Source of the DNA: Muribaculaceae bacterium
GTDB taxonomy: Bacteria > Bacteroidota > Bacteroidia > Bacteroidales > Muribaculaceae
Direction of reading: 5' to 3'
NCBI GenBank assembly: GCA_017478855.1
Contig: JAFVCX010000010.1
Location: forward strand, 1 to 34,748
DNA length: 34,748 nt
A program made the position numbers and the translations under genes. Shown here one piece after another: positions 16,059 to 24,551 of the stretch. Position 1 is the first letter of the stretch. The number at the start of each line of letters is the position of its first letter. The notes beneath the pieces were generated by a model. That model ran no database searches and had not been told where the DNA came from. It worked only from the letters and a program-made list of their open reading frames with translations.

Positions 16059-16730
16059 TTATCGTTTTAAGCGCGCCACTTGGGTTTCGCCACCCCACGT
16101 TTTGTCACCCAACCTCACAAGAATCTCGGTGTCGAGCGGCAAAAAGATGTCCACGCGCGAGCCAAACTTGATAAATCCGATAAAATCATTCACGTCGACC
16201 TGCTCTTCAGGCTCCACATAGGTGACGATGCGCCGTGCCACCGCGCCGGCGATTTGGCGCACAAGGATGTCGTCGCCGCCCGGAGTGCGAATCACGATGG
16301 ACGAGCGCTCGTTGTCGGTGCTCGATTTGGGCAGATTGGCCGCCAAGAAGCGTCCCGAATGATGCTTCACATATTTGACCAGCCCACGCACAGGCACCCA
16401 GTTAGCATGCACGTTAAAGACAGTCATGAACACCGAGAGCTGTATCACATTGCGATGCAGGCATTCGTCCTCATACACTTCTTCCAAAGCCACCACCGTG
16501 CCATCTACACTCGACACCACCGCCTTGCCATCGTTCTCACCCTTGAAATGGCGGCGAGGCAGCCTGAAGAAATTCACCACCAGACCAAACAGAATCACCG
16601 AGAGAGTGATGAAACTGATGTAGATGACGCGGGTGGGGATAAATGCCACCACCGCCGCATTGATGGTCACAAGGATGAGCAGCAACAAGAGAATGATGTT
16701 CTGACCCTCATGATGTAGCTTGACTTTCAT
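16059..16730 (-). CDS. psd: phosphatidylserine decarboxylase
   Basis: Psd decarboxylates phosphatidylserine to phosphatidylethanolamine. It is a pyruvoyl enzyme that cuts itself at a Gly-Ser bond. The 223-residue product is the short bacterial type. The self-cleavage site is Gly190-Ser191 in KFGSRVD, with the alpha chain following. Two N-terminal hydrophobic segments (about 10-30 and 33-52) anchor it to the membrane. The core has the family motifs SVDGTVVALEEV, VFMTVFNVHANWVPVRG and HHSGRFLAANLPKSSTDNER. It is first in the psd-pssA unit behind a clear promoter. Confidence 0.96.
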   Translation of the reverse strand: MKVKLHHEGQNIILLLLLILVTINAAVVAFIPTRVIYISFITLSVILFGLVVNFFRLPRRHFKGENDGKAVVSSVDGTVVALEEVYEDECLHRNVIQLSVFMTVFNVHANWVPVRGLVKYVKHHSGRFLAANLPKSSTDNERSSIVIRTPGGDDILVRQIAGAVARRIVTYVEPEEQVDVNDFIGFIKFGSRVDIFLPLDTEILVRLGDKTWGGETQVARLKR

Positions 16731-16762
16731 ATTTTTACAGAACTAAACATCAATTAAATCAA

Positions 16763-16793
16763 CAAAGGTACAACTTTTTCGGCAAATTTGCAA
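16763..16793 (-). promoter_or_regulatory. psd-pssA promoter
   Basis: Minus strand: TTG (plus 16791-16793), a 20-nt spacer, then TACCTTTG (plus 16763-16770), about 32 nt before the psd start. A 10-bp palindrome GCAAATTTGC (16782-16791) lies between the two boxes and overlaps the upstream one. Confidence 0.75.
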
Positions 16794-16841
16794 GATGCCA
16801 CCTAAAATGGCGGCAAATATCATCCGTCGGCGAAACTGAAA

Positions 16842-16874
16842 GGGGAGATGCGATGTTGCAACTCGCATCTCCCC
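16842..16874 (-). terminator. terminator of the receptor/lipoprotein unit
   Basis: GGGGAGATGCGA (16842-16853) pairs perfectly with TCGCATCTCCCC (16863-16874) around a 9-nt loop, 27 nt past the lipoprotein stop. On the minus strand it is followed by TTTCAGTTT, a weak U-tract. The strong GC stem supports the call. Confidence 0.7.
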
Positions 16875-16901
16875 CCCTTCAAGTTATGGGTGCGGGAAAT
16901 A

Positions 16902-19184
16902 TCAGCGACGGCGAGCCGGTGCGGCGGCCGTCTTGTTTTCCCAATTCACATTCCAAATGGCCACGCGGTCTTTGTTGGCATCCTGTGCCGAAGGACTCAA
17001 GTTAGTGATCGTGATGACAAAATCACCCGTCACGTCGAGCGTTTCCTCAAACTTATAGACTTGTGATTTCACCGGTGCGGTTTGCGACACATTCCACGAT
17101 TTCACCGTCTGCCCGTTTTGGGTCACACTCACCACAAAGCCAATGGCCGAATCGCCATAGGGCATGCCATAGTTGAATGAGAGTTTGGTGATGCCGTTGG
17201 GCAGCGTGGGCGATGTCACCGAGCCTGCCGCGCTAGTTTTTCCATTGAGGCAGGGAGCCATGGCATACTCGGTGGTGGACCCGTCTTTATAGCCAATGAA
17301 TTGGAACACGGGATTGCTATCCACCGCGCCACCTTGCAGCAAGTTGCAATTAGTGGCCGCCCAACCGGCCGTGCTGGTAAGAGCACCGTAGGTAGAGCGT
17401 GGAGCGCCGTTGTTCATCGTTTCAAAGTCGGCACGAGTGGCATTCACGGGCTGGGGGTTCACCGAGCCGGCATTGAACTTCACGTCGTCGAGGCACCATG
17501 TAGCATAATTGGCGTCGGCGGTCGCATAGAAGCGGAATCCAATGTAGTAGGTGCCATCATATTGGCTCAAATCGAGTTGCGCGGTCACCCAATCGCTATA
17601 AGTGGGCGAGCCGCCAGTGGGAGTAGCCAAAGTGGGGTTCAATTTAGTCAATGTGGCCGTAGCGGGATCGGAGGAGCTCAAAAGATATACCTCAAATTTG
17701 CTGGTCGTGCTACCATAGCCGGCCACCTGCGTGCGGAACGAGAGCGTTTTGTTGTCGGCCTTGCTGATGGCAACAGCAGGGGTAATGAGCCACGAATCGA
17801 ATGGCGGTGTGCCACGATAGCCGGTCATTGCGGCATAGGTGTTGCCATCGAACGAAGTTGTGTACCAAGCCTTATTGCCCGATACTTGCACATTGAGCCA
17901 GTCGCTGGGCAGGCCGTTTTCGAAGTTCTCGTCTAGACTGGTCACGCCGCCTGTGGCAATGCTCATGCGATACTCATCCACGGTGCCGCTGTTGCCCAAA
18001 ATGCCATTGGCATTCATGTATTTGCCTGATTCGCCTTTGACCCAAATCTGGGTTTGATAGACCTCGGGGTTATCTTTCAGGTTGGCCGCCTCACGGAAGC
18101 GCGAGCCTTGCGGCAGAGCCACCACAACGCATTGCGCGATGTCTTTCACATCGGGCTTGTCGGCAATCACCAGCGTGGTGGCCAGCGTGGTGGGTGCTTT
18201 CCACTCGATATCGCCATTACCGCTGATGGTCTTCACTTCGGGAGCCACCGCGCCCACGACGTAACCCGTCGTCCAGCGCACTTTTCCGTTGCCCTGATTC
18301 TCGATAAACTCGGCCACGGTGAAAGGATCGGTTTTCGTGCCTTTCGTGTCCATGTCGAAGTCCACGTCGTCGAGGTCGCGCAGATAGAGCTGCCAATTAT
18401 CCGACCCCGTTAGCACCAAAACGCCGGTGAGGTTACCCTCGGTAACGGGCAGTACCTCGCTGTGGAAATCGGCATAGTTGCTATTGGTCACCGACATCTG
18501 GTTGCCGTCGGCATCTCTGACGATGCGGGTGGTGGTAGCGCTTGGCTCGCTGAAGGTGAGGGTTCCATCGGCGCCGTCCCACGTCAGCCCCTGAATCGTC
18601 ACCAGTTGGCCCGAATATTTGAGTTGGGTTTCGGTGTCGGTCTTACCTTGAAAATCGGTGATTTTGCAATCGATGGGATTCACATTCTCAACAGTGGGCA
18701 AACCATTGATTTCACAGAACTCCTTGAAAATCTCAAGTTGCATGCGACCGGCCTCCCATGTGCTTTGAGCAGCATACCACTCAGGATAGCCCAGCAGGTA
18801 CTGACCATTATATTTGCCAATCCAGCGGTCTTTGAGGTTCAGCACGATTTCCTGCCCCACACGATAGGTGGTGGCCAGCGAGTTAGCGTCGATAGAGATG
18901 CCTATACCGCCCGTTTCATCTTGAATATACATCACCTTGTAGATGTTGCCGCTGTTGTCGTTGGCACTCACCCAACCGTGGATAACCACGTCGTCCTTGA
19001 TGGTGTCGCAGAAGTTTCGCCCTTCTTGCCAATATTTCGCCTTCAGGTCGGCAATGGTGGTGTTGGGCGTATGTGTTGCTTTGGGCACGACCATAGGCGG
19101 GTTGTCGAAGTCCTCATGGCATCCCGTGGTCACCGCCGTCATGAACAGCACACACAGATAGAAAAAGAATCTCTTGGTAGTCAT
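16902..19184 (-). CDS. multidomain lipoprotein: DUF5689, DUF6359-like and choice-of-anchor J-type domains
   Basis: The 760-residue form starts at the ATG at 19184, directly before a lipoprotein signal ending TTGC (Cys22). This start is preferred to the one at 19211. The first domain (about 45-290) contains DVVIHGWVSANDNSGNIYKVMYIQDETGGIGI, typical of DUF5689, an OB-like fold. The second (about 300-415, PFTVAEFIEN ... GYVVGAV) resembles DUF6359. The third (about 425-585, DENFENGLPSDW ... WCLDDVKF) is a choice-of-anchor J jelly roll. A fourth beta-sandwich closes the protein. Such modules sit on surface lipoproteins that bind ligands, but the ligand cannot be told. The gene follows the TonB-dependent receptor by 36 nt, and the two likely form an outer-membrane uptake pair. 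It has no SusD features. Confidence 0.82.
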   Translation of the reverse strand: MTTKRFFFYLCVLFMTAVTTGCHEDFDNPPMVVPKATHTPNTTIADLKAKYWQEGRNFCDTIKDDVVIHGWVSANDNSGNIYKVMYIQDETGGIGISIDANSLATTYRVGQEIVLNLKDRWIGKYNGQYLLGYPEWYAAQSTWEAGRMQLEIFKEFCEINGLPTVENVNPIDCKITDFQGKTDTETQLKYSGQLVTIQGLTWDGADGTLTFSEPSATTTRIVRDADGNQMSVTNSNYADFHSEVLPVTEGNLTGVLVLTGSDNWQLYLRDLDDVDFDMDTKGTKTDPFTVAEFIENQGNGKVRWTTGYVVGAVAPEVKTISGNGDIEWKAPTTLATTLVIADKPDVKDIAQCVVVALPQGSRFREAANLKDNPEVYQTQIWVKGESGKYMNANGILGNSGTVDEYRMSIATGGVTSLDENFENGLPSDWLNVQVSGNKAWYTTSFDGNTYAAMTGYRGTPPFDSWLITPAVAISKADNKTLSFRTQVAGYGSTTSKFEVYLLSSSDPATATLTKLNPTLATPTGGSPTYSDWVTAQLDLSQYDGTYYIGFRFYATADANYATWCLDDVKFNAGSVNPQPVNATRADFETMNNGAPRSTYGALTSTAGWAATNCNLLQGGAVDSNPVFQFIGYKDGSTTEYAMAPCLNGKTSAAGSVTSPTLPNGITKLSFNYGMPYGDSAIGFVVSVTQNGQTVKSWNVSQTAPVKSQVYKFEETLDVTGDFVITITNLSPSAQDANKDRVAIWNVNWENKTAAAPARRR

Positions 19185-19220
19185 ATCTTTGTCGTTTTTT
19201 ATTGTTATCAATATGATGAA

Positions 19221-21977
19221 TTAGAAGCGCACACCCACGTTGAGGAAGAGTTTGAAGCCCTGTGCGTAGTAATACTTGTTGGGGAACTTGCCGGTGGTGT
19301 AGTTGCGGTAGTCGAAGCGACCTTGCTGATAACCGCCCGTCATGATGTGCTTGTTGTTGAGAATGTTGTCCAAATTCAGGTTGATGTTGAGCGAAGCCGT
19401 GCGGTTCAGGTAAATCACATGGCCTATGCTGGCTCCTATCACCAACGCCTCATTGAGTTTCTCTTGCGTGCCTATGGCCTTGATCATATCTTGCAGCTCG
19501 GCTTCGCTGCTGGCCATCGTGTAAAGCTCAGGCATGACCTCGTGGCGCACAGGCGAAAGATCTATGTAGGCGCGGTTCATCCATGTGCCGTTAATCTCAA
19601 AGAACCACATTTTGGGAGCGGCCCAGTTGACGGCCACATTGTAGGCCTCTTGCGGGGTGCCGCTCACATAGAAGTTTTTCAAGTAGACGGTGGTGGTGAT
19701 GTCTTCTTGCGTGCCATTCTCATAGCTGCGAGTGCCTGTGGGGCGATTTTTGTATTGGTAGCGAGCCAAGTTGGCCGCCGCGCTCAGCGTCACGCTGGGG
19801 GTGACTTTGTAGCTCATGCCCAGCTCCACGCCTTTATACACTTTGTGCACGCCCGTGAGCGCATAGTTCATAAACGTGCTATATTGGTCGTCATAGTAGG
19901 CATAGCGCTCTGTGCCACGACGCAGGTCGGTGTAGAAGGCCGTGATGGAGCCTTTGAACAGGCGATAGTTCCACACATAGCTCACATCGCCACTCCAAAT
20001 GGTTTCGCTCTTGAGATTGGTAATCACGTCGTCTTTAGTGCGGGGCGACACATAGGCGTTATTGGGAAGCGGAGCGCGTGTGCCATAGTAGGCGTGTGCG
20101 TTAAAGTTGTTGCGTCCGTCCAGCTTAAAGGTAGCACCTGCCTTTGCGGCATAGTTGAAATAGTCGTGCGTCTTGCCTTTGCCATAAGAATTTTCAGGAG
20201 CGCGACCATTGCGCATGTGGCCATCGCGCCGGAAACTGGTGTAGGTGCCCTTCAAGCTATACGTCAAGTCCCATTTGGCCGTGCTGAACATCATCTGTTG
20301 CCACAAGCCGGCTTGCCATGAGTTGATGTCGTAGTCATAGCCAAAGCGGTCGCCCTTATAAACGATGCGATTGGGGTTGTTCAAGTCGTTTTGCGCCAAA
20401 TCGGGATCACTGGGGAAGTCACGCTCGGCATATTGGTCAACGTCAGTCCAGAAACGCCCACCCAGCAAGTCTTTGAGGGTCTTATAGTAGGACGAGCGAG
20501 TGTAGTTGCCGTTGGCCCCACCCTGCAGGGTCACCACGTCGCTCAACCGCTTGTTGAGGTTGGTGCTCAATGCCCAGCTGGCTTGGTTGCTGTGGCGATT
20601 TTCTATGATGTAGGTCGCCCCTTTGGAATTGATGCCTTGCTCGGCCTCATAATTATTGAGATAGTTGGCTTGATACAGCTTGTCCCAGTTGATTTGACGC
20701 ATTTCGCCGCTGGTTTGCCACAACTCGGTGTAGCGTGCTGCCGCCTCTTCATCGGTGATGTAGCTGGGCAGATAGCGATAGTAGTCGGGACGCGGGTCTG
20801 GGGCATTATACCAACTCAACGCACTGGAGGCATAGAACGACTTGTGGAAGGCCGCGCCGGTGTTGAGCGTGGTGTTCATGTCGGGTTTCCAAATCCAATT
20901 GACAACCACGGTGGGGTCAAAAGTTTCCACCACACGGGCATTGCGCTTTTTGCCGTCCTGCCAACCCCAATTGGCATTATACAGGTTGCTGCCCGCCAAG
21001 TCGTAGGCCTCTTGCACCACGGCCGAGTTGCTGGCGCGGCGTGTGGGTGCGCCAAAGGTGGTGATAGCCAAACTGTGCTGCGCATTAAACACCTTTTGCA
21101 AGGCCACAAAGTAGCCGGCGCTCTCATAGAACGAGCCGGGAATGATGCCCTCATCGGCATAACGGCCCACTGCACTCAAAGTCATGGCCCAACCATTGGG
21201 TTGCAAGCCGGTGCTATAGGTCACCATGCCGCGCCAACGGTAGTTGCCATTGGTGTAGGCCACGCTGCCACGAAAACCCGGGGCATAGTCTTTGGCATAA
21301 GTGTTGATGTTGGTGGCACCACCCACTTCGCCAAAGGCAAAGCTGGTGGCTTCAAGGCCGCTGCCTATGCTTTTGCTTTTGAAGGCTTGGTTCATGCCGC
21401 CAATCATGGAGTAGTTGAAACGGCCACGCACGGCATCGTTAAAGTTGATGCCATTGATGGATGTGGACGTGTATTCTGTGTTATAACCGCGCATGCGGAA
21501 GCGCATCAAGCTGAAGTCGTAGCTGGCCGCTTGGTAGAACACATTGTCGGTGGCACCGGTGAGCAAGCCCACTGCCTGTGTGTTTCCCTCCTCGTCCTCA
21601 AGCTCAGATTCCGAGAGCACAAGGTCGTTGCGGAAGTCGGTCAAATCTTGATTGGTGCCGGCATTGACCGGCTCCAAGCTGATGTTTCCCAGTGGGGTCA
21701 TCGCTCCGTTGAAGATGTCCACCGCCTGCGTCCAGTCCTTGTAACCATAGCCCAGCACCACCAGCATGTCGTGGCCGGGTTTCAAGTCGCTCATCTGGAA
21801 GTCGCCGTTAAGTCCTGTGGTCACGGTGTTGCCTTGCTCATCAAGCAAGACCGTTGCTCCGGCAACAGGTTGTCCGGTTCTGGCATCCACCACCACGCCA
21901 CGCAATCCCGTGGTCTGCGCAAAAGCAGGCACACACGAGAGCAGGCACAGCAGTAAGAACAATTTACATTTCATCAT
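19221..21977 (-). CDS. TonB-dependent receptor with carboxypeptidase-regulatory-like N-terminal domain
   Basis: This is a 918-residue outer-membrane transporter energised by TonB. A signal peptide (1-20) leads into a carboxypeptidase-regulatory-like beta-sandwich (about 24-105, GLRGVVVDARTGQPVAGATVLLD). A plug domain follows (about 115-235, containing RMRGYNTEYTSTSINGINFND), then the 22-strand barrel, which ends in the aromatic LNVGVRF expected for outer-membrane insertion. It is shorter than typical SusC and no susD follows. Instead a DUF5689-type lipoprotein gene is 36 nt downstream. The cargo is unknown. The gene has its own promoter with an overlapping dyad and a leader of about 100 nt, so expression is probably controlled. 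Confidence 0.93.
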   Translation of the reverse strand: MMKCKLFLLLCLLSCVPAFAQTTGLRGVVVDARTGQPVAGATVLLDEQGNTVTTGLNGDFQMSDLKPGHDMLVVLGYGYKDWTQAVDIFNGAMTPLGNISLEPVNAGTNQDLTDFRNDLVLSESELEDEEGNTQAVGLLTGATDNVFYQAASYDFSLMRFRMRGYNTEYTSTSINGINFNDAVRGRFNYSMIGGMNQAFKSKSIGSGLEATSFAFGEVGGATNINTYAKDYAPGFRGSVAYTNGNYRWRGMVTYSTGLQPNGWAMTLSAVGRYADEGIIPGSFYESAGYFVALQKVFNAQHSLAITTFGAPTRRASNSAVVQEAYDLAGSNLYNANWGWQDGKKRNARVVETFDPTVVVNWIWKPDMNTTLNTGAAFHKSFYASSALSWYNAPDPRPDYYRYLPSYITDEEAAARYTELWQTSGEMRQINWDKLYQANYLNNYEAEQGINSKGATYIIENRHSNQASWALSTNLNKRLSDVVTLQGGANGNYTRSSYYKTLKDLLGGRFWTDVDQYAERDFPSDPDLAQNDLNNPNRIVYKGDRFGYDYDINSWQAGLWQQMMFSTAKWDLTYSLKGTYTSFRRDGHMRNGRAPENSYGKGKTHDYFNYAAKAGATFKLDGRNNFNAHAYYGTRAPLPNNAYVSPRTKDDVITNLKSETIWSGDVSYVWNYRLFKGSITAFYTDLRRGTERYAYYDDQYSTFMNYALTGVHKVYKGVELGMSYKVTPSVTLSAAANLARYQYKNRPTGTRSYENGTQEDITTTVYLKNFYVSGTPQEAYNVAVNWAAPKMWFFEINGTWMNRAYIDLSPVRHEVMPELYTMASSEAELQDMIKAIGTQEKLNEALVIGASIGHVIYLNRTASLNINLNLDNILNNKHIMTGGYQQGRFDYRNYTTGKFPNKYYYAQGFKLFLNVGVRF

Positions 21978-22083
21978 GTTGTCAATTAGTATTTTTAGAT
22001 TATAATGGTCAAAACTTTAAGCAGTTAATTCAGTGCATCTTGTCCGCAAGAATAACTTTTGTGACACATCAGCACACAAGATT

Positions 22084-22110
22084 TGTCAAAATTAGGCATT
22101 TTTTTTGACA
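22084..22110. promoter_or_regulatory. dyad TGTCAAAA-N11-TTTTGACA over the receptor promoter
   Basis: Perfect 8-bp arms (22084-22091 and 22103-22110) flank an 11-nt centre. The left arm overlaps the -7 box, and the rest fills the spacer. This is the position of a repressor operator. Both arms are AT-rich, so chance is a real alternative. Confidence 0.5.
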
Positions 22111-22120
22111 TGGCTTCAAA
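22087..22120 (-). promoter_or_regulatory. promoter of the TonB-dependent receptor unit
   Basis: Minus strand: TTTG (plus 22117-22120), a 22-nt spacer, then TAATTTTG (plus 22087-22094). The spacer is slightly long. The predicted leader is about 100 nt. It contains a small hairpin, CTTG-TCCG-CAAG, but no recognisable riboswitch. Confidence 0.65.
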
Positions 22121-22137
22121 GTCACGACAAAAAACAT

Positions 22138-22165
22138 GGGCACCGAGTTTTTTGGCTCGGTGCCC
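22138..22165. terminator. terminator of the tolC-to-GYF operon
   Basis: GGGCACCGAG (22138-22147) pairs with CTCGGTGCCC (22156-22165) around an 8-nt loop. On the minus strand it is followed by ATGTTTTTTG, 27 nt past the last gene's stop. Plus-strand reading also meets a T-rich run, so it may work both ways. Confidence 0.85.
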
Positions 22166-22191
22166 ACTTTTCTTTTTTGCGGCAAGCGCGG

Positions 22192-23082
22192 CTACAATTT
22201 GTCGATTTGTCGTTTAGCCCATTCTTTGACCGTTTTCACGGCTTCGTCGCGTGTACGCCGGGCAAGGCTGTCAATCAAGGCTTGGGTGGGGTCGTCCGGC
22301 TCGTCGTCCTCACGAGGAGTCACGTTGCCCTCTTCATCGGGTACATCGGGTTCACTCCAAGCTTCATCGTCGGAAGCAGACGGCACCGTTTGTCGGGCAG
22401 CGGCATCAGCTTGTCCATGAGCTGGTTGCAATGCGTCTTGCAGCACTTGTTCAATGTCGTCTTTACCAAAGGTGAACACATGTCCCAAGATGCCAAAAGA
22501 AACCGTTTTAGGCTTCTCGCCCACATTAAAATGCCCCACGCTGCACACGAAGTAATTATCCACCACCAGCAGTTGGTCGATGGCCAAGTCAGCGCCATTC
22601 CCTGCCGCCCATTTCACCAGCTCGCCAAAGATGCTGCCCAGCGGGCTATCACTCACTTTGTCGCTCACCCAGTCTTTGCTCGACCCCACCATGGCCTCAC
22701 GATGGTCGTCGCGGCTGGGGCAAGTGGCCACAAGCAAGGCCAGCAGAGCCACCTCAATCAACAACGCGACAATCCACTTCAAACCCGTGTGGCGACGTGG
22801 TTGCCCTGTGGTGGGGCCGCCACTTGCCTGCCACGCAGGTGGCACCGTGGGTGGAATGGGTGGCGGAAGAGGCGACGAAGGTGTTTCGGTCGGTTGCACG
22901 TGGCGTTCAAATTCCAGCCGCTGCAGCAGCGATGTGAGTTCTGACACATCGCCTGCCTGTTGCCATTGCTCCATGCCTTCGCACCAGACTTCGGTTTCGG
23001 GCGTGATTTTCAAATCAGCAAGTTGGAGAATCGTGTATGGCCCTCGCTGCTGCTCATTGTCGATGACATAAAACTCTTTCAA
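22192..23082 (-). CDS. GYF_2-domain membrane protein of unknown function
   Basis: Residues 1-55 (FYVIDNEQQRGPYTILQLADL ... VWCEGMEQWQQAGDV) form a bacterial GYF_2/DUF4339-type domain, a small fold thought to bind proline-rich or other peptides. A Pro-rich linker (67-85) and one transmembrane helix (about 102-120) follow. An extracytoplasmic region (about 130-215) contains DNYFVCSVGHFNVGEKPKTVSFGILGHVFTF, which may be a DUF4359-like domain. The tail is acidic, then helical. It is 33 nt downstream of the zinc-ribbon gene and last in the operon. Both proteins pair a small N-terminal domain with a Pro-rich linker and one membrane helix, so they may work together. The function is unknown. Confidence 0.75.
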   Translation of the reverse strand: MKEFYVIDNEQQRGPYTILQLADLKITPETEVWCEGMEQWQQAGDVSELTSLLQRLEFERHVQPTETPSSPLPPPIPPTVPPAWQASGGPTTGQPRRHTGLKWIVALLIEVALLALLVATCPSRDDHREAMVGSSKDWVSDKVSDSPLGSIFGELVKWAAGNGADLAIDQLLVVDNYFVCSVGHFNVGEKPKTVSFGILGHVFTFGKDDIEQVLQDALQPAHGQADAAARQTVPSASDDEAWSEPDVPDEEGNVTPREDDEPDDPTQALIDSLARRTRDEAVKTVKEWAKRQIDKL

Positions 23083-23115
23083 TGCCGTAAGTGATTAGAT
23101 TTCAAATATGATGAT

Positions 23116-23784
23116 TTACATGCACGAACGCATCATGGTTATCACGAAAGCAATGACCACTATCCATAGCAGGCAGCCACCACACGAAACCGACATCTGC
23201 CTGCCCTTGATGGCCGGCTCTTCATCATCGGCAGGCATCTGCTCAGCGTGAGGGTCGTAGCGCAGCTGGCCCGATAGTGGGCTGGGCAAGTCTTGGCGGT
23301 GTGGAATAAGGATTTGACGCGGCGCACCCCCCATATTAGGCCCCACCACACCCGCTTGTTCAAGCTGCGACATGATGAGTTGCGCCCGTTCCAACTCAAT
23401 GCCGAAGTAGTCGCGCAACATCATGGGCGTGATGGCATTGCATTGCGCCAAATATTCTACCGCCGCCGACAAAAGCGGATCCACATGGCCGCTCGAAACC
23501 GAGGCGGGGAGTGGTGGAGGTGCGCTTGGCGAAGGTGATTGCTCGGCAACCACCTCGGGCTGCACCGCCACAGGCGTCGATTCGGCGACAGGCTCTTCCT
23601 GCGCCGGCGCATCGGGTTCGGCCTGCAAACGGAGCGACCCGTCGGCCAGTGGCACATAGGCGTAGTCGCCCACGATTTCAAGTGAGGTGAGGCATTGCGG
23701 GCACACCGTCTTATATTCGGCGGCAATGAGCGCTTCGGTGCTCAATTCTATATGTTTGCCACATTTGGGGCAGGTATATCTCAT
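23116..23784 (-). CDS. membrane-anchored zinc-ribbon protein with an FtsK-gamma-like winged helix
   Basis: The 222-residue product begins with a zinc ribbon with four Cys ligands (5, 8, 28, 31: CPKC and CPQC). A Pro/Glu-rich linker (about 55-98) leads to residues 102-160. These match the DNA-binding gamma domain of FtsK in pattern: DPLLSAAVEYL, then ERAQLIMSQLEQAGVVGP, then PRQIL. In FtsK this domain reads the KOPS/KRS direction signals. One transmembrane helix lies near the C-terminus (about 203-219), so the rest is cytoplasmic. There is no motor or ATPase domain. It follows the LytTR regulator by 53 nt and precedes the GYF protein by 33 nt. Its function is not known to me; a membrane-tethered DNA-binding protein is the inference. 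Confidence 0.75.
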   Translation of the reverse strand: MRYTCPKCGKHIELSTEALIAAEYKTVCPQCLTSLEIVGDYAYVPLADGSLRLQAEPDAPAQEEPVAESTPVAVQPEVVAEQSPSPSAPPPLPASVSSGHVDPLLSAAVEYLAQCNAITPMMLRDYFGIELERAQLIMSQLEQAGVVGPNMGGAPRQILIPHRQDLPSPLSGQLRYDPHAEQMPADDEEPAIKGRQMSVSCGGCLLWIVVIAFVITMMRSCM

Positions 23785-23837
23785 GACATCACAGTGTTAA
23801 GACCTTGCCAATGCCTTGCAACAATCGTGCCAATCGC

Positions 23838-24551
23838 TCACTTTCCGGCCAAATAGTCTTGGAACGCTTGCTTGTAGCTGTCGCCAATGGGAATGTGCAC
23901 ATCATTGAATATGATGCGGTTGCGGTCGATTTCGGTGATTTTTTCTTTCGAAACGATGAAGCTGCGATGCACCCTGATAAAGCGTGAGGCCGGCAACTGC
24001 TGCTCCATGGCCTTCATGTTCATGAGCGATAAAATGGGACGCGAAGAACCTTCGATATAGATTTTCACATAGTCCTTCAGACCTTCGATGTAGCGAATAT
24101 GGTCAAGGTTGATTTGGATGAGCTTGTACTCGCTTTTCACAAAAATGCTCTTCGGCTCCTCATCGGTTTTGGCCGCGCCGCTTTGCCACACCAGCGAGAA
24201 CCACTGCAAGGCCTTGTTGCAAGCTTCAAGAAAGTTGGCGTAGGTAATGGGTTTGAGCAGGTAGTCGAGCGCGTTGGTGCGATAACCGTCGATGGCATAT
24301 TGCTGAAAAGCGGTGGTGAAGACAATTCGGGTGGCTTCGGGCACCATGCGCGACAGCTCCAACCCATTCACCTCCGGCATCTGGATATCGAGAAACAGCA
24401 AATCCACAGGTTGCTCGGTGATGCCTTTCAGGGCATCGGTGGCGTTGGTGTACTTTCCCATCAGCTCAAGGAAAGGTATCTTGGCCACATAGCTGGCAAG
24501 CAACTCCACTGCCAAAGGCTCGTCATCCACTATGACGCATTTTATTTTCAT
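23838..24551 (-). CDS. LytTR-family response regulator
   Basis: This is the DNA-binding response regulator of a two-component pair. The 237-residue product has an N-terminal receiver with the acidic pair in VDDEP, the phosphoacceptor Asp55 in LLFLDIQMPEVNG, and the conserved Thr/Lys switch residues in VFTTAF and LLKP. A C-terminal LytTR domain (about 130-235) contains IRYIEGLKDYVKIY and FIRVHRSFIV. Its ATG overlaps the kinase stop by 4 nt, so the two are coupled. LytTR regulators often act on promoters next to their own genes. Dyads upstream of the tolC promoter are candidate targets, which is an inference. Confidence 0.95.
   Translation of the reverse strand: MKIKCVIVDDEPLAVELLASYVAKIPFLELMGKYTNATDALKGITEQPVDLLFLDIQMPEVNGLELSRMVPEATRIVFTTAFQQYAIDGYRTNALDYLLKPITYANFLEACNKALQWFSLVWQSGAAKTDEEPKSIFVKSEYKLIQINLDHIRYIEGLKDYVKIYIEGSSRPILSLMNMKAMEQQLPASRFIRVHRSFIVSKEKITEIDRNRIIFNDVHIPIGDSYKQAFQDYLAGK

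Noticed and set aside
18462-20321. Plus-strand open frame of 619 codons across the lipoprotein/receptor boundary
   Set aside because: It is antisense to two well-supported genes, crosses their junction, and shows no recognisable motif.
21978-22083. Cobalamin or other riboswitch in the receptor leader
   Set aside because: The leader is only about 100 nt with one 4-bp hairpin. I could not find a conserved riboswitch core.
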